A stretch of DNA of 64,000 nt from positions 180,536-244,535 of the forward strand of contig NW_004443648.1 of NCBI RefSeq assembly GCF_000330505.1, read 5' to 3'. Position 1 is the stretch's first letter; each line of letters opens with the position of its first letter. This stretch comes from Entamoeba invadens IP1. Its lineage: Eukaryota; Evosea; Mastigamoebida; Endamoebidae. The translations under genes and the position numbers were made by a program. The notes under the pieces are model-generated. The model made no database searches and had not been told where the DNA came from. It saw only the letters and a program-made list of their open reading frames with translations. Shown piece by piece: positions 33,667-43,532 of this stretch.

Positions 33667-34089
33667 ATGGCCACACAGAAAGCGGAAGTTACAATTAGAA
33701 CCAGAAACTTGTTAGTCAACCCGTTGTTGAATCGTAAGCAGGTGATCGTCGACGTCTACCACCCAGGAGTGGTTCAGCCAAAGTCCCAACAAATCAGAGA
33801 GATGGTTGCCAAGGTTTTCAAAGTCAAGGACCCACAAACCATCGTGTTGTCCGGTTTCATGTCCAAGTTCGGAGGAGGAAAAACCACCGGTTTCGCTATG
33901 ATCTATGACACTTTGACTTCAATGAAGAGATACTCAGCCAAATACGTCCTCATCAAGGCTGGTATGGAAAAGAAGACTAAGGCTCCAAGAAAGCAAAGAA
34001 AGGAGATTAAGAAGAAGTGGAGAATGTGCCACTCCCTCAAGGACTATAAGCGTAAAGAGATGAAGAAGGCTTCTCGTAAGAAAAAATAA
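33667..34089 (+). CDS. RPS24: 40S ribosomal protein eS24
   Basis: 140 residues with the eS24 pattern: VTIRTRNLLVNPLLNRKQVI, VDVYHPG, FGGGKTTGFAMIYDTL and a strongly basic C-terminus (RKQRKEIKKKWRMC ... KKASRKKK). Full length. It is involved in small-subunit biogenesis. GTTTGT occurs in the leader at 33638, so a 5' UTR intron is conceivable, but no acceptor is clear. Confidence 0.97.
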   Translation: MATQKAEVTIRTRNLLVNPLLNRKQVIVDVYHPGVVQPKSQQIREMVAKVFKVKDPQTIVLSGFMSKFGGGKTTGFAMIYDTLTSMKRYSAKYVLIKAGMEKKTKAPRKQRKEIKKKWRMCHSLKDYKRKEMKKASRKKK

Positions 34090-34366
34090 GTAAGCTATTT
34101 GGTTCTTTTTTTAGTATAATGTGTTATTCTTTTACTATATCCTCTGTTCTTCAAAATATATTAACGTTGTAAATAAATTAGCGTAGTACGAAATCGCGTC
34201 GTTTGTCCACATGAACATTTCCATCAAGTCTTAATTTAACAATCTGTTTTTAATTAGCGAAATGGACGAGGTGAACTATACGGATTATAAAAAAAAGCTA
34301 GGGATATAGTAAAACAAGTGATTGAAACCCTAAATTCGGAAACAAATCGAATTAACCCAATACCCA
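34090..34366. other. Spacer with intron-like block and possible cryptic transcript
   Basis: Between the eS24 and uL30 stops. GTTTGT at 34201 and TTAATTAG ending at 34257 look like a 57-nt plus-strand intron, followed by a 15-codon frame from ATG 34262. On the other strand 34178-34249 reads as a coding-like run ending DKRRDFVLR then stop. GAAACCCTAAA at about 34325 repeats the AACCCT word. I cannot choose between these readings. Confidence 0.3.
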
Positions 34367-35089
34367 TTAGATCATAGTTCTGAGGAGCTTGTTGATCATA
34401 GTTTCACGATTACCAAAAGCGCCGCCCAAGATGAAGTGGATCTTCTTGTTCTTTCTAGCGAGTTTACCCTTCTGGTTGTTCAATTTGAAAGGAGCCAAAG
34501 CCGAGTTGACGAGCTTGAAGTTCTTTCCGACGGTGAAGATCTCGTGGACGATATCTTCGACACAAACGATATCAGCTCTCTTGTCAAAGACTTTTTTGAC
34601 TAACTCGTTTGAAGTGATTTTCTGTCTGTCGCCCTTCATCTTCAAAGCGCCTCTAGCGTAGATAAGGTCAGAAACAGTCTTCAATGATGGATATCCGTAA
34701 GTGATGTATGGCTCGACGATTTTCAACATCTTAAGTGTCGAAGCATTTGCGCGAATGAAGACGGCGTTGTTGATTTGTCTCAATTTCAACAATTTGAGTG
34801 TCTTTCTAATCTTTGGGGAGACGTTGTTAATACCTCTGATTCTGATCGCAACAATCAATTTCTGTTCCGCTTCGGCATACAAATCACCGTTGATCATCGC
34901 TTCCTTCTTGGCCTTAGCAATGGCTCTGTCCTTGGTGAGTCTCTCTTTGCGATGTGCGATGGCTCGCTTCACTAACTCAACACGAATCGCCTTGATTTCT
35001 TCGTGGCGTTTCTTCTCAATCTCGGCCTTGGTCGGCTTCTTAGCAGCAACGGCTTGTCTTTGGTCGGCGGTGGATACTTTCCCTTCCAT
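34367..35089 (-). CDS. RPL7: 60S ribosomal protein uL30 (L7)
   Basis: 240 residues with the long basic eukaryotic N-terminal helix (KKRHEEIKAIRVELVKRAIA) and the uL30 core: VAIRIRGINNVSPKIRKTL, LLKLRQINNAVFIRANAST, VEPYITYGYPSLKTV and the Gly-rich end FILGGAFGNRE. Full length. A component of the large subunit near the central protuberance. Confidence 0.97.
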   Translation of the reverse strand: MEGKVSTADQRQAVAAKKPTKAEIEKKRHEEIKAIRVELVKRAIAHRKERLTKDRAIAKAKKEAMINGDLYAEAEQKLIVAIRIRGINNVSPKIRKTLKLLKLRQINNAVFIRANASTLKMLKIVEPYITYGYPSLKTVSDLIYARGALKMKGDRQKITSNELVKKVFDKRADIVCVEDIVHEIFTVGKNFKLVNSALAPFKLNNQKGKLARKNKKIHFILGGAFGNRETMINKLLRTMI

Positions 35090-35103
35090 GAAAGCTACAC
35101 TAT

Positions 35104-35135
35104 CAACCCTTCAAGAGTTCAAGTTTCAAGGGTTT
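35104..35135 (-). promoter_or_regulatory. Paired AACCCTT/AAGGGTT motif upstream of uL30
   Basis: AACCCTT (about 35105-35111) and AAGGGTT (about 35128-35134) face each other across 16 bases, 15-45 bases before the uL30 ATG, forming a short inverted repeat around AGTTCAAG. The same word occurs in the eS19/eS24 promoter. Confidence 0.45.
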
Positions 35136-36198
35136 TGTTCCAGTCTTAAGAACTCTCTTTAGTTCTTTTGTAATTAGTTTTACTATAGGTTTTAGCTCGT
35201 TATTTCTTTTATTTTTTGTATTTTGCATGTTTTTTATGGATTTATGCGGGATGTATATTGTATTATTTTTTATTAGAATGTGAATTAGTTGGAATTATTT
35301 TATAATAAATTTATTATAACAAAATGGTTTGTTGATATTATTAAAATATAGTATATAATCATTAACATTTTTAATACCATTTATAAAAAAAAATTGCATT
35401 AAAATTTTTATTGTGATAAAAATAGAAAATAACCAACAGTTTATGAAAAGTAATTTTGTGGAATGATGCAATGGTAATTACATAGATTACAATAACAACC
35501 CATATTGATATAAAATAATGGGAAGTTATTTAAACCAAAAATTTAATTTTGATAAACCAAAAAATAATCGATGAATGATAATGGAATTCTACAAAACACA
35601 AATGCATATGTGTCTTTTCTAGTGTGGTACAAATTTATTTAATATTTTAATGGTATGTTTTTAATAAATTTATTACATTTATAATAGTTTAATATATTCA
35701 TAAATAGTGGTAAAAGTAATACATTAATGGGCTAAATTATCCCATAAGTCTTTTTTTTTACCAAAAAAATTCATATCAATCGAACAAAAAAGTCAGCTAC
35801 CCAAAAATGCCGAGTATAGTAATCAAATAGTAAAATAACCATATTTTAACTCGATCAAAAAACAGTGTTACTTTCCTTGCAGCAAAATTTCTTCTTTTTG
35901 TTTTCCACAATTCGCATTCAGAAGTAAATAAGATCGAATGACCATCGACAGCAGTATTTCATCTTGAATTCGGCATTTTCAGAGCTTATTGGAGTCCACT
36001 ATAAATAATGAGACATGAAACACACAAAAATCGAAATATGCCGGCCTTGATCGTTCTACTTCCCAAAAATGCTATAAATAAAACAATAAGCAATAGTTAA
36101 ATACTAATACATCAATAGTTTCAATAACATACTCCAGACGAGACGACGAATTGGAGGCTGATGGGGATTAAATAAAAATCTGTGAACTTATTTGTTGG
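35136..36198. other. AT-rich intergenic stretch with repeated AAAATGCCGA words
   Basis: About 1 kb. CCCAAAAATGCCGA near 35820, its inverse TCGGCATTTT near 35970, and CCCAAAAATGCT near 36064 suggest decayed inverted repeats, but no clean element boundaries were found. No gene. Confidence 0.4.
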
Positions 36199-36750
36199 AT
36201 GTCGAAGCGCTACAAGGAGGAGCGCGACTATCAATCCCTTGTCCGCGCAGTTTGTATAGTATTATTAAACCAATATGGCAACGTGGAAGTGAAGAGGAAG
36301 AGTAAAAAGGGGAGTGTAGCATTACCATTTCTTCGCATCGGGCGGCTTCAATTTTCCGAGAACGATTGTCTTAATGTGAAAGACTTTGTCAAAAAGAGAG
36401 TGCAAATACAATGGAATCTTGACATTGAAAATCAAATGAATGAGACAACGGCGCTCTGTAGGAAGAAAAAGAACGCGATTGGGGAGTCGATTAATTTTGT
36501 CGTTGACCTTCTGGGTGAGCTTGGATTTCGGTTTAAAGCAAAGGTGTCGAGTGGGAGGAATAACACAATGAAGGTCGACCGAGTCCTGGAAATAGAGAAA
36601 CAGGGATTGGTTCTCACCAAGCAGCGGATCATTGACATTGGGCTATGTGTATGTGACTTCATTGTTAAAAAAACAGGCGAAGAAAAATTTGTTGTCTTCC
36701 CCAAAAATGATCTCATCCTTCAAAAATTTATGGAAGTTGCGACAAAATAA
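36199..36750 (+). CDS. Unknown basic protein
   Basis: 183 residues from ATG 36199. Basic and helical, with blocks YQSLVRAVCIVLLNQYGNVE, LPFLRIGRL and a C-terminal FVVFPKNDLILQKFMEVATK. No TM, signal or zinc motif. The next unknown gene (41832-42527) has a loosely similar build (hydrophobic LNYLG-type helix near the start, basic middle), but I cannot show homology by eye. GC content is typical of genes here. Confidence 0.6.
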   Translation: MSKRYKEERDYQSLVRAVCIVLLNQYGNVEVKRKSKKGSVALPFLRIGRLQFSENDCLNVKDFVKKRVQIQWNLDIENQMNETTALCRKKKNAIGESINFVVDLLGELGFRFKAKVSSGRNNTMKVDRVLEIEKQGLVLTKQRIIDIGLCVCDFIVKKTGEEKFVVFPKNDLILQKFMEVATK

Positions 36751-37293
36751 AACTTGAATATATTGTGCGATCACAAAAAAAGATTCTCATGTAATAACAC
36801 AAGAAAGAATGGTTCTACTTTGAGGTCTTTCATCGACTTCAATGGAATTCTTGGTTGGAACTTTTCACTTTGGTCTCAATTGTATTTTACTGTGGTTTTA
36901 TGTTTTTATTTTGTGTGTGATCGAATTTATGTTTCTCTCAAAACGTAATTCTTCCCAATTTTAAAAACAAATTGGAGAATTGCGACAAAATTTTGTTCAT
37001 TTTTTGTCGCAATGTCTTATTAAAAACTTTGAAAAGTTTTTTTTTCAAATTAATTTTTTATTAATATAACTATTATAAAAGAAAAATATGTTCAATACGA
37101 AAATAATCATTCAAAAAAGATATTTAAAATTAAAAAATTATAAAATAATAATAACAAATAAATTAATAGTTTATTAATAGTTTATTAATAATAAATAAAA
37201 ACGAAATATATTCAACAAAAAAGTTGGTTTATTTACATAATAATGGCTTCTCTAAAATTTTGTTTTAAAAATGTTATAAATAAAAAAAAAATA
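36751..37293. other. AT-rich stretch, 3' flank of the preceding gene
   Basis: 36754-36948 is less AT-rich, but its open frame has no ATG; it may be 3' UTR. The rest is A/T-rich with short duplications (TAATAGTTTATTAATAG). No gene. Confidence 0.5.
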
Positions 37294-37295
37294 TA

Positions 37296-37366
37296 CAGTA
37301 AAAATTCTATCGGTGTCTAGGCGACTTTTGATTGGTCAAAACCACACACCGATAGAATTATTACTG
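37296..37366. mobile_element. 71-bp Tc1/mariner-like miniature element, TA target duplication
   Basis: Perfect 14-bp inverted arms AATTCTATCGGTGT (37303-37316) and its complement (37346-37359). They extend with one mismatch out to CAGT (37296) and ACTG (37366), and TA lies on both sides (37294-37295, 37367-37368). TA duplication and CAGT...ACTG termini are typical of Tc1/mariner elements. The 29-base centre carries a second hairpin (TTTTGA/TCAAAA). Confidence 0.65.
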
Positions 37367-37380
37367 TAAAGTGACTTCCC

Positions 37381-37398
37381 CAAGGTGTGCAAGTTAAA
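37381..37398. repeat. 18-bp direct repeat, copy 1
   Basis: CAAGGTGTGCAAGTTAAA, repeated exactly at 37871-37888. Together they bracket about 470 bases that contain coding remnants; the second copy abuts an assembly gap. Confidence 0.8.
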
Positions 37399-37582
37399 AT
37401 TTTTAGTCTTTTTTACAGGGAAAGGGCGTGCAAGACTAAATTTTAGTTGAAAAACATTTTATTAAAAAATGTTATTCGTTTCCAAATTGTTTCACAAAAC
37501 ACACAACCCTTTGGTGCTTGAATTAATAAACTACAAAAAGCAAATTAATTAATAAAAATTGGGTTATGGTTTGTCTATGTGT

Positions 37583-37829
37583 TTAATGTAAAAACAATTT
37601 TGTTTCAAGACGTGAATAAATGTCGATGTCTCTTGTGTCAGCGTAATTCAAAGTGACAAGAAAAGGTGTAATAAACTTTATGTTTTTCTCTGTGCCATTT
37701 TATAGCAAACAATAACAAATAGTCTGTTTAATAGGTGCAGTTCATTGTCTCAAATCGATGTGCACTGTTGTCCAGAACTGGTCCTTCGATAATTTCCATT
37801 GGGTCGCTTTCCCGAAATTGTTGCTTAAT
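37583..37829 (-). pseudogene. Coding-like remnants on the minus strand, broken frame
   Basis: Two stretches have codon-like composition but no start. 37583 to about 37690 reads ...FITPFLVTLNYADTRDIDIY... then stop. 37728-37829 reads ...FRESDPMEIIEGPVLDNSAH... then stop. Beyond the gap, 38004-38100 reads ...NPLEHDNYVEKSQINCLNCR... on the same strand. They may be pieces of one decayed gene or transposon cargo. The family is not recognised. Confidence 0.35.
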
Positions 37830-37870
37830 TTATTGTATTCGAAGTGTGAAAGTTAAAAATTGCAACGTCA

Positions 37871-37888
37871 CAAGGTGTGCAAGTTAAA
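37871..37888. repeat. 18-bp direct repeat, copy 2
   Basis: Second exact copy of CAAGGTGTGCAAGTTAAA, 15 bases before the assembly gap. Confidence 0.8.
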
Positions 37889-37903
37889 GTATAGTTTAGT
37901 AAT

Positions 37904-38003
37904 NNNNNNNNNNNNNNNNNNNNNNNNNNNNNNNNNNNNNNNNNNNNNNNNNNNNNNNNNNNNNNNNNNNNNNNNNNNNNNNNNNNNNNNNNNNNNNNNN
38001 NNN
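37904..38003. other. Assembly gap (100 N)
   Basis: A placeholder gap next to a repeated sequence, probably where the assembler failed on a repeat. Confidence 0.95.
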
Positions 38004-38221
38004 ACCCGATATTGTCAATAGAAACAACCCTACAATTTAAACAATTAATTTGACTCTTTTCAACATAATTATCGTGTTCCAATGGATTTTTCAAAAACAA
38101 GATTAGTGTTACATTATTCACAATATTTAACACTATATGGTTAATTGAATACAATTTTGCCCTGTAATAAAACTTTCAAAGTTATTGAACTTGTTCGAAC
38201 TCGAAAAAGAAAGTGGGTCAT

Positions 38222-41200
38222 ATGATCAAAACCAACAAAAATGATGTGGTCCAAAGTAAAGCAATATCAAACTGGGTATCGGTCATAATCAAAGAACCCC
38301 CAATCGACATCATTTCACTGACAATTAATGCGATGGTCACATTATTGGAAACATTAAGTGGGACTAAATGCCCTTACAAATATGATAAAAACCCCAAAAC
38401 AAAGTTTTCGCATATTGGCAATTTGGATTGTTTTGTTCAATTTGCAATTTCTCTGGGTGTCAAGGTGTATGGCATCAATGGTACAGATTTAATGGATAAA
38501 AATATTCGGACATATTTGGCTTTGTACAACGGCATTATAAATCGCTTTGTCATGATCAACGCAAAGGAACTTAAAATCATTCACCAGTGGTTTGGTAACT
38601 TAATAGGGCAACCCATTCGATCAACAAAAGACTGGGGAAATAAGAAAACACTAACTAAATTATTAAGGTGTGACACCCCATTTCAGAGACTTACTGAAAT
38701 TGGAGTGCCCACAATTGTCGAAGAACAAGACTTTGGAAAGGACGACTTCTCAATGAATTTGTTGCTTGTCTACATCTATGAAAAAAGAATTAACATTGAT
38801 GTGATGCACAAAGAAATGTTCATTGATTTCACTGGAGATAAACGCATAGTTGAAGGCACTGTCGAAGAACTCAAGATCATTAAAACTGGAACTTTGATTA
38901 AACCCACTTTAATTGATGCAACAAAAAACACTCCAGTTGTTGTCGAGGAAAAGGAAAGTGAATTGAAGTCTCAAGTCACAAAACTCAGTCAGAAAGACTC
39001 GACATCCACTTTTAGTTCAAGTGAAGAGGATGACAATTCCCCACGATATATTGAAGATGAATCAAATGAGAAAATTAAGAAGGAAGAAAGGAAGAAAAAC
39101 GTTGGACATCATTCAAAAGAGAAAAATTTATTAAACACTCAGCGCATAAGTAACAATCAAACACTGAACACTGTCCAACCAAAAGTCGAGAAAATTGAAA
39201 TTATTCCGCCAAAGAATTTAACAAAAGAAATCAAAGAAAGTGATATTAAACTTGTTGAAACAAACATTCAACCTCCTATAGAGAAAAATGAAGTAAAGCC
39301 AATTTCAGAGACAAACAGAAAAGAGAATTTCATTCGAGAAAATTTACTGATAGCAAGAAATCTGCATCAAAACGAAATAGCACATAAATCCCTTCCAAAT
39401 ATTTTGCATTTGGTAGAACCAATAAAACACACTGAAGTGGAACAGAATCGCCAATTAGTCGAACAAAAAGTCTTGGACGAAGTCGAAACACCACAAGAAG
39501 TTTTTCATGAAAAAGAAGAAATACCAAAACTAAGTGAAAAAGAAATTGAGAAGGTAATAACAAAAGATGAAGAAATGCAACAAAACGTCATTGAAAAACA
39601 AGAAGATATAATTCTTGTGGAAAAAGAACAACACAAAGAAATTCAAGAAGATGTAAACTTTACAATTATAGAAGAAACAAAAGAAATCCCAAATAAGAAA
39701 AATCCATTAACTTTTAATGAAGAAAATTTACACCACGAAGTAACTGAAAAGGAATTGCCACCACCTCCAGTGTTGGATTCTTCATATTTAGAGAGTCTAA
39801 ATAACGAAGAGGAAGTCAAATACACTCCATTGGGGTTACCTCCTCAAATTCCACAGGAATGTCACAAAGAGGAACAAAAGGCGCTTCAAAAAGAGATAGT
39901 GAACACCAGAGTTGAAACACAAGTTGAAACTCCTGTTGTTTGTGAGAAAGAAAGTGGTACAAAAACAGTGCCTGAAACAATCAAACAAATAAGAGAAGGT
40001 GAGAAACTAGACACTTTTTCAACACAAACGGATGTATCACAAGAGTGTACAATTGCACCACAAATTGAAGAGATAAAAACACCCAAAGAGGTCATTGAAA
40101 CAAAACCAATTGAAGTTCCTATTGCACCACAAAAGACGGTTACAGTCGAAGGTTCGCCGACCGTGAAAGCAATTGTGAATCCAATTCATATTCCCCCTCT
40201 ATTGACACAAGAGAACCATTTAAAAGACGATGAGTACTTGGAACAAGACGAAGACTTCATTAAAGAGACTGAACAACAAATAACTGGTCGTCAAAAATCA
40301 CACGTGTCGACCTCAAGCGATTCATATACTGTATCAGCCATCGCACAATTGGCTATCTCAAAAAGTGCGCAAGATGTCACAAAGTGTAATCCACTCAATA
40401 CCGACAAAACAGAGGAGGTGTCGCCAGTAATGATCACTATAGTCCCACAAAACACAAACGGAAAAGAGGAAGAATTAGCAAAGAAGAAAAAGATCAAAAA
40501 GATCGACTTTACACGACCAAGAATATTGGCGATGTCTCAAGACACTATGCCAGACAGTCCCGGAAGAAATCGGATTGCTTCACTCGGGAACTCTTCCCCA
40601 AGAAATACAGACACCGGTAAATTCAAGGCTGCAGGAGCTCTTTCTTGTATTCAACGACAACGGAATAACACCTATTTAAAGGAAGAATATATCAATCCCT
40701 CAATTCTGACTACGCCACGTGGAATGCTATTAAAAGACCAACGTGTTGAAGGGGATCGACTCTTCAAAATGGAAGTGGAGAATAAAATTCGAATGGAACA
40801 CGACATGGCGAAGATCAGAACATTTGAGGAGAAGAAGAATGAGTTTTTGAGGTCTGTTGATCCAAATTATCTGATCAAGTCGTATTTCGACGAGTTGAAA
40901 GGGTGGGTCGGCAAAGAGGAATTTACTATTGTGTTTGATTCAATGAAAACAAATGCATTTGATCCTGCGGGGTTATCTGACTTAATGGTCATTTGTGTTG
41001 GTAAGAATATGAATATCTTCGGGTGGTACAATTCAAAAGTTTGTTTTAATTGCTTCAATTATATTTATAATAAATATCATTTATAATAATTATAGTAATT
41101 ATAATAATAACATATAGAAAGTGCCCGAAAGTGGATTTATTAAAAACGACCCAAAACACTTTATGTTCACCCTTCAAAATCAACTCAATGTGCAACCGTC

Positions 41201-41426
41201 ACAAATCTTCCCAATGAAAAAGCGTTGTTTCACGTTTGGTGTTGACGACGCGCCTTCATTTTATTTAAAAAAGACATTAAAGGTCATGAAGAAAGAAAAG
41301 GTGTATGTGGTCGAAATGGGAATGAAGTTCAAACAAAGATATAAAGACTTTACACTTGCGGGAGATGGTCTTTTTATAAACAAAGACAACGTCCTTGAAA
41401 AGGTGATAATTGTTCAGTGGAAATAA
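38222..41426 (+). CDS. CH-domain and TLDc-domain protein with long Glu-rich linker
   Basis: Exons 38222-41038 and 41118-41426 give 1041 residues. The 79-nt intron starts GTTTGT and ends ATATAG and splits the C-terminal domain (YNSK-KVPESGF). Residues about 5-112 look like a calponin-homology domain (AISNWV..., NPKTKFSHIGNLDCFVQFAI, then GTDLMDKNIRTYLALYNGII). A second, weaker CH-like unit may follow (112-210). Residues 215-820 are Glu/Lys/Pro-rich and disordered. The end (about 890-1041; FTIVFDSMKTNAFDPAGLSD ... GKNMNIFGWYN ... KHFMFTLQNQLN) matches the TLDc pattern. CH suggests actin binding. GAAC words precede the start. ATG 38222 is used; GTG 38213 is not credible. Confidence 0.78.
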
Positions 41427-41831
41427 TTTGTTATATGTTGTATTCTTGGTATTTAAATGTTATTTATAACATTTTCCTGATTTTTGTTATATAAAAATCA
41501 AAACTACAATATGTGAACTACAAAATAAAATTCACAAATTCTTCATCTCTAATTTGAGGTGTTTCAGACATAGTCTAATAATAATATAGTTCAATAAACT
41601 ATACATTTTGTTGAAATATCTAAATTTATACCTTCTTCTTACTTATTTCGAAGAAAAAGAACGCAGAATCGTCTTGAAATATCCAAAAATAGAATGTGAT
41701 TATTGTCGAGTTTTTATGGTTTCAAAAGTATTATAAATATATTATAATCTTATTAAAAAGAGAAAATGACGAACCAGAATAGGGGGGTATAAAAGAGTTC
41801 CAAAATCGAAAACTTCACCGCAGAAAAAGAG
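41427..41831. other. Intergenic stretch with one 17-codon minus frame
   Basis: About 400 bases. A minus-strand ATG at 41571 opens a 17-codon frame (MSETPQIRDEEFVNFIL) that I do not call as a gene. Otherwise AT-rich. Confidence 0.4.
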
Positions 41832-42527
41832 ATGGAAAGCACGCCCCACACATCAGAACGAGATAATATGAAAGCTCGGAAGTATAGTTCAGTTGCTAAT
41901 GAAAATAGAAAAGAGATGATCTTAGTTAGTGTATTAAACTATTTAGGATATTCCTTTCTCTTTCAAAAACCCAAGAAATTCACTGTTCATACTTCTCTTC
42001 CTTTTATTAATATAGAAAAGTGCTTTGATCAAACAAACAATGTTGTTCTCTCTTATGAAGAATTAAGAGCGGAGGCTTTATCTCTTAAAGTTGGTGAAGG
42101 GAGAAATGACAAAGAGAGGAGAATCACGCAGTTCATCAGAAACAAAACGGTGAATCGACTTGTTGACATCCTCCAAACACTTCCTTTTGTTACAGTAGAA
42201 GAGAAGAAATCAACAAAACAAATCACAGTCAACACATCCACTCCAATCACTCGGAAGTTGAAATCTATTAGCTTAACTGACCAAGTCGGTAATATCTTTG
42301 TCATCAACTTGAAAAAGGAATCGATGATAACTTACGTCGACCAATTGCATTCTTCAGTGTTCCAACAAGCCATTAACTTGGATCTTTATCTTCAACAATA
42401 CACAATCGATATCAATTCATTTGTTGAAGTTCTTCAGTCGCCAGAGGCGGTTTCCTGTACCAATTCTAATTCTTTTGAATTAGAACAACAAATAACACCT
42501 CAAAACTATTACTATTGCATTTATTAA
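41832..42527 (+). CDS. Unknown protein
   Basis: 231 residues from ATG 41832, first of two nearby Met (MESTPHTSERDNMKARKYSS). A hydrophobic helix near 30-45 (MILVSVLNYLGYSFLF) is too polar for a clear TM. The middle (RRITQFIRNKTVNRLVDILQ) is basic and helical, and the end is rich in Asn/Gln/Tyr. The unknown gene at 36199 has a similar size and layout. Function unknown. Confidence 0.6.
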   Translation: MESTPHTSERDNMKARKYSSVANENRKEMILVSVLNYLGYSFLFQKPKKFTVHTSLPFINIEKCFDQTNNVVLSYEELRAEALSLKVGEGRNDKERRITQFIRNKTVNRLVDILQTLPFVTVEEKKSTKQITVNTSTPITRKLKSISLTDQVGNIFVINLKKESMITYVDQLHSSVFQQAINLDLYLQQYTIDINSFVEVLQSPEAVSCTNSNSFELEQQITPQNYYYCIY

Positions 42528-42583
42528 ATATGTTTACTTAATTTTATGATTTCTTATGAAACTTCAATTTATAGTAGTTGATA

Positions 42584-43402
42584 CTAAACTGTTTTTCAAA
42601 AGTCGGTACCGAAAGGACCCGACTTTTTGAAGTAAATGATTCCAAATATTTTTCATTTTGTTTGACATCGTTTTTTTGCTTATTTTTTTCCCTCTTATTT
42701 TTTAAAAAACAAACTTGACTGAACCTTGAATTTAGACCAAGCTAAAAAATTAAATAAAAAATAACAAGGAAAATATCAAATAACTTACTTCTTCAAAAAT
42801 TTTGCTTGACCATATGGTTGTTTTTGCCGTGAGTAAAACCGACTTTTTCTCTTTTCAAAAGAAAATGTTAATGATCCAACAAATAATAAAAATCTTTCAA
42901 TTTCATTAACACTTACAACACAAAGAAAAGATTATTGAAAATAAAAATAACCATTTAATATGTGTAGTGTTTCAAAGTTTGTTTTTTTTAAAGAGACAAC
43001 CATAAAATAACAACAAGTTAGAACGATTTATTGTGTATTTTGAAGTGGGGGAGAGTCGTAATGTGAGAGGTAAAATACGGTTATCTCACCCATTCAAACT
43101 ACTCGTCCATTACCAAAAGGCAAAAATGCCGATTTTTTGAGAATCTCAACAGTGAAAAAGACTGAATAACAGTCTCAGAAAATCGGACAAGTTTGTTCTA
43201 ATTTTTTGTTAAAATCCCGAAATTTTAATTGAAATTTATAACTGTATTGGTTTTGAGGGTTAAAAAGTCGGTACTGTTTTTTCTTTTTTTCAAATGGAAA
43301 TTATAAATGAAAACAACAAAAAAACTTTAAAAAACGGGAATTTATTATAAAAGGGTTTCCACTAATAATTGGTAAAGTACCGACTTTTGGCATACAGTTT
43401 AG
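42584..43402. mobile_element. 819-bp non-autonomous element with 26-bp TIRs and TA duplication
   Basis: The left end begins CTAAACTGTTTTTCAAAAGT at 42584 and reaches CGGTAC at 42609. The right end is its inverse at 43377-43402, differing at 3 of 26 positions. TA flanks both ends (42582-42583, 43403-43404). Inside are more inverted copies of the AAAAGTCGG word (42620, 42848, 43263 with 43376) and a 14-bp stem CCGATTTTTTGAGA (43129-43142 with 43173-43186, one mismatch). No transposase frame was found, so it is a MITE-like derivative, probably Tc1/mariner class because of the TA. Confidence 0.7.
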
Positions 43403-43532
43403 TAATTAATTTCCATACTCAAGACTAGTAATAATTAATATTAATAGTTTCAAATTAATTTACTCGTTATAATAAAATACTATAATAAAATACTATAATA
43501 GAACCCAAATGATGTTCTTAATTACGAATACC

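Noticed and set aside
36754..36948. 64-codon plus-strand frame after the 36199 gene
   Set aside because: No ATG start; more likely 3' untranslated sequence.
37825..38154. 110-codon minus-strand frame spanning an N gap as one protein
   Set aside because: Continuity rests entirely on 100 placeholder N; only the flanking pieces can be considered, and these look like remnants.
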